Positions 7,714 through 15,554 of a stretch of 35,592 nucleotides of DNA are shown piece by piece. The notes under the pieces were generated by a model. The model worked only from the letters and a program-made list of their open reading frames with translations, ran no database searches and was not told the origin of the DNA. The number at the start of each line of letters is the position of its first letter. Position 1 is the stretch's first letter. Both the position numbers and the translations under genes were made by a program. The DNA is from Mediterraneibacter agrestimuris (GTDB taxonomy: Bacteria > Bacillota > Clostridia > Lachnospirales > Lachnospiraceae), in contig NZ_CALPDG010000039.1 in assembly GCF_943193195.1 (NCBI RefSeq), positions 1 to 35,592 on the forward strand, read 5' to 3'.

Positions 7714-7854
7714 GGTTACTGTTCACACGGCATCTTGCACTATGCTGCAAGATGTCCGGCCAATAAAGTGATGAAAGTGATATATCCAGCCCCTCGCCAA
7801 AGGCGGCTCAAAATGGGCTGGATACTGTTACTGGAGCACCCGTAGGATGTGAAC
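7714..7854. repeat. Branched palindromic intergenic element (third repeat copy)
   Basis: Nested inverted repeats are visible. The outer arms are GTTCACA (7721-7727) and TGTGAAC (7848-7854). Hairpin 1 is CATCTTGCA (7731-7739) with TGCAAGATG (7746-7754). Hairpin 2 is TATCCAGCCC (7783-7792) with GGGCTGGATA (7815-7824), containing a small CGCC-AAA-GGCG stem-loop. The element starts with GGTTACTGTTCACA, as in the repeat at 4184. It could be a REP/MITE-like element or a structured RNA. Confidence 0.6.
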
Positions 7855-7864
7855 GGAAAAAATA

Positions 7865-8055
7865 GTGGTCTTGAGTGCGGTTTTTGATGTTACAACTGAT
7901 TATTTGCTAAAATCATCAGAAATAGATGATTTATCAGTAAAAACAGAAATGCTAGAAAAACAGCAGCAAATCCCCCGGTCTTTTTTGCAGGCTTTCTTAT
8001 TGCTACTGCTATTGTAATCTTTATATGCGTAAAGAAAAATAACAAAAAACAATAA
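7865..8055 (+). pseudogene. C-terminal remnant of an XRE-type regulator with a membrane tail
   Basis: Reading + strand from 7874 gives 'SAVFDVTTDYLLKSSEIDDLSVKTEMLEKQQQ', the end of an XRE DNA-binding domain (VxxDYLL) and a linker. A frameshift around 7970-7980 follows, after which 'FFAGFLIATAIVIFICVKKNNKKQ' and a stop at 8053 supply the transmembrane tail typical of these membrane-anchored HTH regulators. The N-terminal helix-turn-helix is missing. The sequence is therefore a 5'-truncated, frameshifted relic on the strand opposite to its neighbours. Confidence 0.7.
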
Positions 8056-8086
8056 GGGAGCGTTCATTATTTATATTGTGATGAGA

Positions 8087-8122
8087 AGAACAGGCAGAGG
8101 GGCTTATTCCTCTGCCTGTTCT
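8087..8122. terminator. Bidirectional-looking terminator after the permease gene
   Basis: A perfect 14-bp stem (AGAACAGGCAGAGG / CCTCTGCCTGTTCT, 8-nt loop) lies 50 bp past the stop codon of the permease gene. The U content after the stem is modest (UUCUUCUC on the minus strand), but the stem is very strong. It ends the purine operon and faces the XRE relic on the other side. Confidence 0.7.
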
Positions 8123-8171
8123 TTCTAAATATGACCCATACAATTATGAGATATCGCCATTAAAAATTATT

Positions 8172-9596
8172 TTATTTGTCTAAAACCTTTTCGCTCTTAT
8201 CCTTCGGAAGCAGCAAGCTTAACAATAAAGATACTACAAACACGCCTGCTACTGCATTTCCGTTAAAGATATCACCTACAGCCTGTGGGAATGCTGCGAA
8301 AAAGTTTCCCGATGTCTGTGTTAAACCAACACCCACACAAAATGCCAGAGACACGATAATCATCGTTCTGTCATTAAACTCGCACTCTTTCAGCATCTTC
8401 ACGCCTTCATACATGATAGAACCGAACATCATAACCGTACATCCGCCCAGAACTGCCTGCGGCAGTGAATTAAAAAATGCTCCCAGCGGTGGGAATAAGG
8501 ATGCCAGAATCATGATCAGCGCTCCCATCAGAATTGTAAAGCGGTTAATCACACCTGTCATTGTTACAAGTCCTACATTCTGACTAAAAGAAGTCAGCGG
8601 CAGACATCCGAAACATCCTGAAATTGCACTGGAGAACCCATCAACTGCCAGAGAACCCTGAAGCTCTTCCATTTTGATGTCTCTGTCCAATGTTCCCATA
8701 CAGACTGCCGTTGTTGCACCTGTCGTCTCTGCCGCAGATACGAGGAACACGATAGCAATGGTAAAGAATGCCCCGATATCAAAGACCGGCATATGTCCGG
8801 TAAAGAACACCGGTTTTGGAAGACTTAAATATCCAACTTCACCGATTGTTTTTGTAATCCCGGAAAAATCAATCATAGGCGCAATGCCTGCTGCTGTAAA
8901 AACAGCGGACAGGATATACCCGGCAACCAATCCGACAAGAATATTTAAGTTCTTGTATACACCTTTCAGCCAGTACCTGGAAACAAGACATACTACCAGC
9001 GTAAATCCGCCAATGAATAAATGATACCATGCACCAAAACTTTCTGCTCCGGTTCCTCCACCCCAGGAATCCATTCCTACAGGGAGAAGGGAGAGTCCGA
9101 TCGCGATCACAACGCAGGCTGATACAACCGGTGTCAGAAAGCGCTTCCAGTACTTCGCACTCAATCCCACAACACCTTCAAAAATACCGCCAAGGATTAT
9201 CGCGCCCACCATTCCTTCATATCCCAGATCTGGATTCGTGCAGATCATCAAAAGACTTCCCAAAAACGTAAAACTGACGCCCATTACGATGGGCAGCTTT
9301 GAACCTATTTTCCATACCGGATAAAGCTGCAGGCAGGTTCCGATTCCCGCAACAAACATGGCGCACTGCAGAAGACGTGTAATCTCCACTGCCGTCAGAT
9401 GTTCTCCCGTCCCACGCACAATCGCCGCTCCGCATACAATCAAAACGGGAGCCAGATTCGCTACAAACATTGCAAGTACATGCTGTAATCCAAACGGAAT
9501 CGCTTTTCCCAGCGGCACACGGCCGTTCAGTCTATAAATATTATCCGCGCTTACAGGAGCTACCATCGCTTCTTTATTAATACTTTGATTCTCCAT
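8172..9596 (-). CDS. NCS2-family xanthine/urate-type nucleobase permease
   Basis: The 474-residue integral membrane protein belongs to the nucleobase:cation symporter-2 (NAT) family. It has the TM1 Gln-His pair (LQHV, 38-39), the TM8 glutamate (E290 in AAETTG) and the NAT signature 'QNVGLVTMTG' (339-348). QN-x-G and the E290 position are characteristic of xanthine/uric acid carriers. The length is normal. ATG 9596 is chosen because AAGGAAGGG lies upstream; the upstream in-frame starts to 9758 would translate the structured spacer. It lies 3' of xanthine dehydrogenase genes and would supply their substrate, importing purines with protons. A terminator and hairpins separate it from xdh, so expression may be partly independent. 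Confidence 0.9.
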   Translation of the reverse strand: MENQSINKEAMVAPVSADNIYRLNGRVPLGKAIPFGLQHVLAMFVANLAPVLIVCGAAIVRGTGEHLTAVEITRLLQCAMFVAGIGTCLQLYPVWKIGSKLPIVMGVSFTFLGSLLMICTNPDLGYEGMVGAIILGGIFEGVVGLSAKYWKRFLTPVVSACVVIAIGLSLLPVGMDSWGGGTGAESFGAWYHLFIGGFTLVVCLVSRYWLKGVYKNLNILVGLVAGYILSAVFTAAGIAPMIDFSGITKTIGEVGYLSLPKPVFFTGHMPVFDIGAFFTIAIVFLVSAAETTGATTAVCMGTLDRDIKMEELQGSLAVDGFSSAISGCFGCLPLTSFSQNVGLVTMTGVINRFTILMGALIMILASLFPPLGAFFNSLPQAVLGGCTVMMFGSIMYEGVKMLKECEFNDRTMIIVSLAFCVGVGLTQTSGNFFAAFPQAVGDIFNGNAVAGVFVVSLLLSLLLPKDKSEKVLDK

Positions 9597-9660
9597 ACCT
9601 TTTCCCTTCCTTATTTTTATAAGTGTGTTTTTCGTTAACATCTTTTCAGAACAAAGCTGA

Positions 9661-9779
9661 CAAGTCCTCCTCAAATTCCCTACATCCCTCAATCTTTGGG
9701 GGACTTGCTCCGCTTTGCCGCGCCGATGTGCAGCTGCCATAGCAGCCTTCCTCTGCACATCGTGTGCATCCCGCGGAGC
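9661..9779 (-). other. Structured spacer upstream of the permease gene
   Basis: Nested complementary arms are perfect. Outer arms are GCTCCGC (9707-9713) with GCGGAGC (9773-9779). Inside lie GATGTGCAG (9725-9733) with CTGCACATC (9753-9761), and within these GCTGC-loop-GCAGC. A second hairpin is CAAGTCC (9661-9667) with GGACTTG (9701-9707), sharing one base with the first. The set ends 65 bp before the permease start. It could be a leader RNA element or an inserted miniature repeat. I see no known riboswitch core. Confidence 0.55.
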
Positions 9780-9780
9780 G

Positions 9781-9821
9781 TTTTATTGTATAGGAAACAG
9801 GAAGTTTCCTATACAATAAAA
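9781..9821. repeat. 18-bp perfect inverted repeat
   Basis: Arms of 18 bp (9781-9798 and 9804-9821; beginning TTTTATTGTATAGG) flank a 5-nt loop. There is no U-run after it on either strand. It sits directly after the xdh terminator and next to the structured spacer. Confidence 0.8.
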
Positions 9822-9828
9822 AAGAGTA

Positions 9829-9882
9829 CAAAAAACACAGAGGAGCACATTCTCCCTTTTTAGATATGTTCCTCTGTGTTTT
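9829..9882 (-). terminator. Terminator after the xanthine dehydrogenase genes
   Basis: On the minus strand AACACAGAGGA pairs with TCCTCTGTGTT (plus flanking pairs), followed by six U. It lies about 60 bp after the 2Fe-2S subunit stop codon at 9942. It would stop most transcription before the permease gene. Confidence 0.8.
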
Positions 9883-9941
9883 CATCATAATAGTACTGTA
9901 GCATTGCTCAAAAATACATTACATTTTCCCAATGTAAAAGC

Positions 9942-10448
9942 TTAAACTAAATCTGCTTCTGCATCCTTCCCAAGACGCCTTAACATAGTCTTTTTCACTG
10001 CCCGGAAAATGTTCTCATATCCTGTACATCTGCACAAATGCCCTGACAATAACTTTCGGATTTCATCATCTGAGAATTCCCGTTTTGCCTCCAAGATTTC
10101 TACTGCACTCATGATAAATCCCGGACTGCAGAATCCGCACTGTACTGCCGCCTCATCAATAAATGCCTGCTGGATATCGGAGATCTCGCCGTTTGGTCCT
10201 GCCAGACCTTCCAGTGTAAGAATCTCTTTTCCCTCTGCCCATACTGCAAGATAAATACAGGAATTAAAGCATTCCCCGTCAATAATGACATTACACGCTC
10301 CACATTCTCCAACCTCACAGCCTTTTTTCACACTTGTAAGACGGTAATCGTCTCGCAGCATATCTGTCAGAGATGCACGGACATCTACCATTTTCTCTAC
10401 TTTTTTTCCGTTGATGATACAGCTCACTAATTTATACTGATTACTCAT
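9942..10448 (-). CDS. xdhC: Xanthine dehydrogenase-type [2Fe-2S] subunit
   Basis: The 168-residue electron-transfer subunit of a molybdenum hydroxylase carries two [2Fe-2S] clusters. Cys44, Cys49, Cys52 and Cys64 form the plant-ferredoxin-type cluster (CEVGECGAC…C), and Cys104, Cys107, Cys139 and Cys141 the second (CGFC…CRC). The length is typical of E. coli XdhC-type subunits. It overlaps the preceding FAD-subunit gene by 8 bp, indicating co-translation, and is the last of the three subunits before a strong terminator. The exact substrate (xanthine, hypoxanthine or a related purine) is inferred from the adjacent NCS2 permease; the small subunit alone does not show it. Confidence 0.9.
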   Translation of the reverse strand: MSNQYKLVSCIINGKKVEKMVDVRASLTDMLRDDYRLTSVKKGCEVGECGACNVIIDGECFNSCIYLAVWAEGKEILTLEGLAGPNGEISDIQQAFIDEAAVQCGFCSPGFIMSAVEILEAKREFSDDEIRKLLSGHLCRCTGYENIFRAVKKTMLRRLGKDAEADLV

Positions 10449-11328
10449 CTACTTCACCTCCCGCAAGACGAATGGACTCTTTCAGCGCCCGTTCTGCCAA
10501 AACAACTGCAATATGCTGACGGAATGCTTTGGATGCTCTCCAGCTGTCACGCGGATTGATATCTTCCAAAACCGCCTTTGCAAACACTTTTACAGTTTCT
10601 TTGCTCACCGGTTTCCCCTTTGCGGTCTCCTCTGCAGATGGTGCACGCATTGGAACGGGTCCCGCCACGCCATACGCAATACGGACATCTTCTATCGTCT
10701 TCTTATCTTCTGATAATTTTACATTCACAGAGCAGCCTGTCGTTGCAATATCCATCGCATTTCTCATCGCATACTTGATATAGTGTCCTTTATATCCCTC
10801 ATAAGACTTTTTCGGGATGATGATAGCTGTCTGTATCTCTCCCGGTTTCAAATCTACAACACCGGCTTTGATATAAAATTCATGAATCGGAATCCGTCTT
10901 ACCCCCTCCGGTCCGGTAATCTCCACAACCGCATCCCACGCGTGGAGGGTCGATGCAGAATCTGCGCTGGTCACACCGTTGCAAGTATTTCCTCCAATTG
11001 TTCCGATATTACGGATCTGTGGACCGCCGACCATATCCACTGCTTCGCCGAGCACATTGATGTGTTCTTTAATAATCGGATCTTTTGTAATATGAGAAAA
11101 GCTTGTGAGAGAACCGATACGAATCGCTCCATCCTCTTCGTAGCTGATTCCACGCATCTCGTCAATCATATATATACTTATAAGTTCTTTTCCTGCACGT
11201 TTCCCCTCACGCATCTGCACAAGCACGTCACTGCCTCCTGCAATGATCTGTGCTTCCGGATGTTCAATGAGAAGCTGAATTGCATGCTGTACGCTTTCAG
11301 CCTCATAAAGTGCTTTCATATCATACAT
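10441..11328 (-). CDS. xdhB: Xanthine dehydrogenase-type FAD-binding subunit
   Basis: This 295-residue CO-dehydrogenase/xanthine-dehydrogenase FAD subunit carries the FAD-binding motifs 'AGGSDVLVQMREGK' (~31-44) and 'TIGGNTCNGVTSADSA' (~110-125). It also has the C-terminal CO-dehydrogenase flavoprotein region 'RIAYGVAGPVPMRAPSAEE'. It passes electrons from the iron-sulfur subunit to an acceptor, normally NAD+. The gene starts just after the Mo subunit (31 bp spacing) and overlaps the 2Fe-2S gene. The order Mo-FAD-FeS matches E. coli xdhABC. The length agrees with that family. Confidence 0.9.
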   Translation of the reverse strand: MYDMKALYEAESVQHAIQLLIEHPEAQIIAGGSDVLVQMREGKRAGKELISIYMIDEMRGISYEEDGAIRIGSLTSFSHITKDPIIKEHINVLGEAVDMVGGPQIRNIGTIGGNTCNGVTSADSASTLHAWDAVVEITGPEGVRRIPIHEFYIKAGVVDLKPGEIQTAIIIPKKSYEGYKGHYIKYAMRNAMDIATTGCSVNVKLSEDKKTIEDVRIAYGVAGPVPMRAPSAEETAKGKPVSKETVKVFAKAVLEDINPRDSWRASKAFRQHIAVVLAERALKESIRLAGGEVDE

Positions 11329-11358
11329 AGTCTGAACCTCCTAACAAAATCTTCTGAC

Positions 11359-13644
11359 TTAAAACAGCCCTTCTTCTACAAATCTCTTAAACAGGTTGTG
11401 TGGATTTACCGGTGCCTCGTTCACACCTACTCCAGTCGCCTGATAAACAGCATTTCGGATTGCCGGAGCTACAGAGCATGCCGGCGGCTCGCCAAGCGCC
11501 TTCGTTCCAAATGCACTGGTCGGTTCCTCATTTTCCACAAACACTGCTTTCAGTCTCGGGTGATCCATAAATGTTGACAGTTTATAATCCAACAGGTTAT
11601 TATTCAGCGCACGTCCTGTTTTCTCATCAAAAATCAGTTTCTCAGACAGTCCGTATCCGATTCCCATACTCATACCGCCGTGTACCTGTGCTTCAGCCAA
11701 TGCCGGATTAATCAGCTTGCCTGCGTCGTGTGCGTTGACAATATCCAGTAGCTTTACCTTGCACATCGGAATGTCTACTTCTACCTCGGCAATGGTGCAT
11801 CCAAATGAATATGCATTGGATTTAATCTGTGCCGTACTCTCTGCTGTCAGATGCTTACTGTTTGTCAGACTATATAATGCCTCTGTTGCCAGTTCGCCAA
11901 GCGTCATCATAACCCTGTTATCAGTCACACGGACAATTTCCCCATCAATGATATCCAGGTTGTATGACGGCATTCTGGTCAGCTCATGTGCATATTCCAG
12001 AATTCGCTCTTTCAAAAGCAGTCCTGTCTGGCGAATGGAAAATCCTGCTGTATATGTCTGTCTTGACGCATATGCTCCTGTACCGAATGGTGTAACATCT
12101 GTATCCTGACAAGATACCACATGTACCTTATCCATCGGAACACCGATCACATCTGCTGCCATCTGCGCATATGCCGTGTCCGCTCCCTGTCCAATCTCGG
12201 TTTCGCCAACCTGCACCTGTAAGGAGCCATCCTGATTCAGAACCATACGGCATGAGGATGTCTCTAAGGAAATCGGCCATACCGCCGTATTGTACCAGAA
12301 TACAGATACTCCGATTCCCCGGCGGATATCTCCAGTCTGATTCTGGTATTCTTTATATTTTCTTTCATAATCAATCTCTGCCATTGCCTTATCCAGACAT
12401 TGATTGAATGTATCGTAATACATTTCATTCTTTGAAAATGGATCTGTATAGCCCACCGGCATAAGATTCTGACGGCGGAACTCGATCGGATCCATTCCCA
12501 TCTTTGCCGCCACCTCTTCGGTATGGCTTTCTACTGCCCACATTGCCTGCGGAATTCCATATCCTCTCATGGCGCCGGCAACAGATTTATTTGTAAACAC
12601 TGTATATGCATCTACCTCTACATTGTCGCATGGATAGAGCTGCGGGAATGCGCCTGCTCCCTTTGCTACAATACTGTGACCGTGAGATGCATATGCTCCC
12701 TGATCAGAAAATGCTTCCAGCTTGCGGGCCGCAAATGTTCCATCCGGACGCACCCAGGAAATGATATGGCTGCGGATAGAATGTCTTGTACGATTGGAAA
12801 CAAACGTATCTTCTCTCGGTACATCCAGCTTCACCAGATGTCCGCCGACCTGCATACAAAGCCATGCACAAAGAGGTTCATACAGAACATCCTGTTTATT
12901 TCCAAATCCTCCGCCGATATATGGCTTGATGATACGGACTCTGCCCCAGTCGATCCCAAGTGCCTGCCCTACGACACGGCGTACGATATGCGGAATCTGT
13001 GTAGATGCAGTAATTGTAATGCGGTCGCCTTCCATCTCCGCAGTGCAGATAAAGTTCTCAATATGACAATGCTGTACAACCGGCGTCTCATACCAGCCTT
13101 CTACCTTTGTCAGCCCCGGCTCTTTAATTGCCTCAGCATAGTTTCCTTTATTGATTGTCGTATGTTTTAAAATATTATTCGGATAATCCTTATGTAACTG
13201 CGGAGCGCCGTCCTTCATTGCCTCCTGTACATCCAGAACAAATGGATACTCTTCATACTCTACCTTGATCGCCCGCAGTGCCTGTGCCGCTGCCACTTCG
13301 TCCTCTGCAACAACTGCTGCGATATCATCACCGTAGAACTTCACCTCATCCGTCAGAAGCAGTCTGTCTGCTACATCCTGATGACTTGGGTCTGTAGACC
13401 ACGGATGACCTGCGGTTGGGAAATAATGCTTCTCCTCCAGGTCAAAACATGTCAGCACCTTGATTACTCCCGGAATCTTTTCGGCCTCAGATGTATAAAT
13501 TGATACAACTTTTCCATGTGCGATCGTAGAATGCAGTATCTGTGCAATATATGCTCCCTTATCACACAGGTCATCGGTATACTTTGTGCGCCCGATTGCT
13601 TTGTCATAGGCGTCTACACGTGTTACTTTTTTTCCTACATACAT
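11359..13644 (-). CDS. xdhA: Xanthine dehydrogenase-type molybdenum-binding subunit
   Basis: The ~761-residue catalytic subunit of a molybdenum hydroxylase has the small a/b hammerhead domain ('GRTKYTDDL…AQILHSTIAHGKV…GVIKVLT', ~15-115) followed by the molybdopterin domains. Motifs include 'YIGGGFGNKQD', 'AMRGYGIPQA', 'GETEIGQGADTAYAQ' and the C-terminal 'LGEPPACSVAPAIRNAV', whose Glu (~719) is the catalytic base in xanthine oxidoreductases. I choose the ATG at 13644 (MYVGKK) with GGGAGG upstream, instead of the longer form starting at 13689. It lies 44 bp after the Crp/Fnr gene. Purine hydroxylation feeding purine catabolism is the likely role. Molybdenum-cofactor genes are not in this window. 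Confidence 0.9.
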   Translation of the reverse strand: MYVGKKVTRVDAYDKAIGRTKYTDDLCDKGAYIAQILHSTIAHGKVVSIYTSEAEKIPGVIKVLTCFDLEEKHYFPTAGHPWSTDPSHQDVADRLLLTDEVKFYGDDIAAVVAEDEVAAAQALRAIKVEYEEYPFVLDVQEAMKDGAPQLHKDYPNNILKHTTINKGNYAEAIKEPGLTKVEGWYETPVVQHCHIENFICTAEMEGDRITITASTQIPHIVRRVVGQALGIDWGRVRIIKPYIGGGFGNKQDVLYEPLCAWLCMQVGGHLVKLDVPREDTFVSNRTRHSIRSHIISWVRPDGTFAARKLEAFSDQGAYASHGHSIVAKGAGAFPQLYPCDNVEVDAYTVFTNKSVAGAMRGYGIPQAMWAVESHTEEVAAKMGMDPIEFRRQNLMPVGYTDPFSKNEMYYDTFNQCLDKAMAEIDYERKYKEYQNQTGDIRRGIGVSVFWYNTAVWPISLETSSCRMVLNQDGSLQVQVGETEIGQGADTAYAQMAADVIGVPMDKVHVVSCQDTDVTPFGTGAYASRQTYTAGFSIRQTGLLLKERILEYAHELTRMPSYNLDIIDGEIVRVTDNRVMMTLGELATEALYSLTNSKHLTAESTAQIKSNAYSFGCTIAEVEVDIPMCKVKLLDIVNAHDAGKLINPALAEAQVHGGMSMGIGYGLSEKLIFDEKTGRALNNNLLDYKLSTFMDHPRLKAVFVENEEPTSAFGTKALGEPPACSVAPAIRNAVYQATGVGVNEAPVNPHNLFKRFVEEGLF

Positions 13645-13688
13645 CGTTTCTTCCTCCCTTTCATTTCTTCGCAGTCTCTTATGCCTCA

Positions 13689-14402
13689 CTATATCTCACC
13701 ATAAATATGCTGGTCGATATACTCTTTCATCTTGAAATATCCATCTGCTGTAATTGTGATCTTTCCTTTGTTCATCTGTATGAATCCTAGTTCTTCCAAA
13801 ATTTTAATATTCCGGTTCAATGTTTTTACAGAAAATCCGATTTCCTCAGAAAGATGAACTCTATTCTGATTCAGATTCAGATCAACAGGCTTCATCCCCT
13901 GCCTTCTCTGTTCGTATTTTCGTACTAAATACAAGACCAGGCGCTCTTTTGCTTCCAGAAACAAATAACGTCTCGCGTCTGTTGTCTGCGTGATAAGCCT
14001 TCTCATATTAACCTTTGTACGTGAGTAAAGCGCCTCTGCATCACTTCGGATCCATTCCATATAATACGGCGCCGGAATGACAAGTACCCGGCACTTTGTC
14101 ACAGTCACAACACTGATCCTGTAATTAACCAGATCTGCAAAGCATTCAATCTCTCCGAAAAAATCACCCGGACCGAAGTCTTTAAAGGAATAAGCCCGTT
14201 CATTGATCGGCCAGTCAATTCCGGTTACCTTTCCTGATAAAATAATGTAGATATTACTGCATCGTTCCCCGGCTTTGATCAATGCCGTATCTGCATGCAC
14301 CTCGTTAAGTGTCATGTAATATTTAACTTCTTCTGTACAGTTCTGAAACAGAAGATTCATATAGTTCCGCGTTTTTTCAGGTAATTCATTGAATACATCC
14401 AT
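13689..14402 (-). CDS. Crp/Fnr-family transcriptional regulator
   Basis: The 237-residue regulator has a cyclic-nucleotide-binding-type beta-roll (~35-125: 'IKAGERCSNIYIILSGKVTG…FGPGDFFGEIECFA') and a C-terminal Crp helix-turn-helix ('NQNRVHLSEEIGFSVKTLNRNIKILEELGFI', ~180-212). No Fnr-type N-terminal cysteine cluster is visible, so an oxygen-sensing Fe-S role is unlikely; the ligand is unknown. It is the first gene of the operon with xdhABC, so it probably controls purine use. A 17-bp-spaced promoter and an 18-bp palindrome lie upstream. Confidence 0.85.
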   Translation of the reverse strand: MDVFNELPEKTRNYMNLLFQNCTEEVKYYMTLNEVHADTALIKAGERCSNIYIILSGKVTGIDWPINERAYSFKDFGPGDFFGEIECFADLVNYRISVVTVTKCRVLVIPAPYYMEWIRSDAEALYSRTKVNMRRLITQTTDARRYLFLEAKERLVLYLVRKYEQRRQGMKPVDLNLNQNRVHLSEEIGFSVKTLNRNIKILEELGFIQMNKGKITITADGYFKMKEYIDQHIYGEI

Positions 14403-14485
14403 GAAACAGCCACCTCTGCTATTGTACAGCCAACCTTACAGTGATTTCCTCTTTTTCTTATTATCTTCCTAAAAGGCATCGATTG

Positions 14486-14539
14486 AAAGGACAAATGTCC
14501 TTTTTTATTAATTATATCAATTTATGGCAGAATCAACAA
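14486..14539 (-). promoter_or_regulatory. Promoter and palindromic operator of the Crp - xdh operon
   Basis: Minus-strand TTGTTG (14534-14539) and TATAAT (14511-14516) are 17 bp apart. An 18-bp palindrome AAAGGACA-TT-TGTCCTTT (14486-14503) begins at about +1. The ACA-N2-TGT layout is like the PrfA-type boxes of Crp/Fnr proteins, so autoregulation is plausible. Confidence 0.65.
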
Positions 14540-14733
14540 CTTTCTATAAATATATATGCTATTTCCAACATTTGTTTGTATAATTTTACCAAAATTGTTT
14601 CGGCGTCACTTAAAATACAACCTTTCATGCATTCCTTTATATCTTTAGGATAAGTGTTCTTCATAGAAACTGATACCCCTAACTTAACAGCTTTTGTATT
14701 TCACTATATCACAAATCCAAAATTAATTGTAGT

Positions 14734-14754
14734 AGCTATAAACGCTTTATAGCT
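14734..14754. repeat. 9-bp perfect inverted repeat
   Basis: AGCTATAAA-CGC-TTTATAGCT is followed on the + strand by ACTTTTTATT. It may act as a weak terminator or mark a small element. It lies in the 550-bp spacer between the Crp gene and the KTR-like gene. Confidence 0.5.
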
Positions 14755-14838
14755 TACTTTTTATTGTCGCTCAATTATACCGGCATCCCACAATGACGAT
14801 GGCTACGAAATAAAACATTTTCATACCTTTATTTTTCC

Positions 14839-14940
14839 ATGTTGAGAAAACAGGCGAAATTGGCACGAAAAAGATGTGGTTTATCACAGGAGGATGTTGC
14901 TGAAAAGTTGGGTGTAAGCAGACAGACAATCTCCAATTAG
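14839..14940 (+). pseudogene. N-terminal fragment of an XRE-type regulator
   Basis: Translation of the + strand from ATG 14839 gives 33 residues, including 'ARKRCGLSQEDVAEKLGVSRQTISN', a clear XRE helix-turn-helix. A TAG replaces the Trp codon usually found after ISN; the sequence beyond it is unrelated. It is a truncated relic. Its class matches the C-terminal relic at 7865-8055. Confidence 0.75.
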
Positions 14941-14957
14941 TATTAAGAGGCATTTTA

Positions 14958-15125
14958 TTACACACATGGAATAGCAAGGAACAGCAATAATCTTAATTTA
15001 AAGGAAAGGACTACATGACAACTAAAACAAAAATTAAAATTTCGGATCTGCTCCTTTCGCATCTTGTCCCGCGTCTTACCTCCGCAAACAAAACATCTTA
15101 TCCATTCGGCTGTACCTTTATCCAT
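14958..15125 (-). CDS. Small Cys-rich KTR-like protein
   Basis: A 55-codon minus-strand ORF starts at ATG 15125 with AGGAGGT 5 nt upstream. The product contains 'WIRCFVCGGKTRDKMRKEQIRNFNFCFSCHVV': the pairs C-x2-C and C-x2-C (C11, C14, C33, C36) with KTR between them. This resembles the cysteine-rich KTR family (C-P-x-C-…-KTR-…-NF-…-FCPxC). The second pair lacks the Pro of FCPxC, and the tail after residue 40 is hydrophobic and unlike the family, so it may be slightly decayed at its 3' end. It follows DUF4180 by 17 bp, in the usual TetR-DUF4180 setting. A zinc-ribbon fold is inferred. Confidence 0.6.
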   Translation of the reverse strand: MDKGTAEWIRCFVCGGKTRDKMRKEQIRNFNFCFSCHVVLSFKLRLLLFLAIPCV

Positions 15126-15142
15126 ACATTACCTCCTGCAAA

Positions 15143-15541
15143 TCAGTGTTCATAACTATCTCCTTTTTTGTTCTTTGCACATCCAGTGAGTTTGTCAACC
15201 GCAAGGGAAGCGGTAGGCTGAAAGTAAATATCCTTTCCTTTATTGCTCTCATATATAAAATCTCTTAGTGGCTTGCTGGTGTATTTTGAAAAATCGCCGT
15301 ATATAGCAAACCTCACACCATAGTTAATGAATTTCTGTAATATTTCTCCTGCCAGACAAGTACTCAAGACAAAGAAATCGTTTACAATAGCTTCCTTGTT
15401 TACGGCAATATTTGTGCAGTCCGTTTCATATTTTATTGTCATAATCAAGTCTAATGCCGACTGGACATCTGTAATCAACAGTTCATCACTGCTCACAACT
15501 GCAACCTCTGTATTATTTTTCTTAATAACTTCTGTTTTCAT
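15143..15541 (-). CDS. DUF4180 domain protein
   Basis: The 132-residue protein matches the DUF4180 pattern nearly throughout: 'VVSSDELLITDVQSALDLIMTIKYETDC', 'NKEAIVNDFFVLSTCLAGEILQKFINY' and 'IYGDFSKYTSKPLRDFIYESNKGKDIYF'. The fold is STAS-like in appearance and lacks a signal peptide or membrane segment, so it is cytosolic. Function unknown. It is 13 bp after a TetR gene and probably controlled by it. It ends 17 bp before the KTR-like ORF, so the three genes form one operon. Confidence 0.85.
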   Translation of the reverse strand: MKTEVIKKNNTEVAVVSSDELLITDVQSALDLIMTIKYETDCTNIAVNKEAIVNDFFVLSTCLAGEILQKFINYGVRFAIYGDFSKYTSKPLRDFIYESNKGKDIYFQPTASLAVDKLTGCAKNKKGDSYEH

Positions 15542-15554
15542 TTTCTACCTCCTG

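Noticed and set aside
9781-9821. Transposon terminal repeats
   Set aside because: The arms are adjacent with a 5-nt loop and no transposase lies nearby; a cruciform or stem-loop is the simpler reading.
9646-9888. 80-codon minus ORF and the N-terminal extension of the permease ORF
   Set aside because: They run through hairpins and terminator sequence, and the permease has a good start at 9596.
9597-9941. Purine riboswitch before the permease
   Set aside because: The conserved purine riboswitch core could not be found on the minus strand; the visible helices differ.
10783-11577. 264-codon + strand ORF opposite the FAD subunit
   Set aside because: Shadow of xdhB and the end of xdhA; no ribosome-binding site or recognisable domain.
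12523-13170. 215-codon + strand ORF opposite the Mo subunit
   Set aside because: It is the antisense of a clearly conserved xdhA sequence and its product is Cys/His-rich without family features.
14771-14977. 68-codon minus ORF
   Set aside because: It is antisense to the XRE fragment, which is recognisable on the + strand.
15015-15155. 46-codon + strand ORF with an AAGGAAAGG site
   Set aside because: It is the exact antisense of the KTR-like ORF, which has family motifs; the + product has none.
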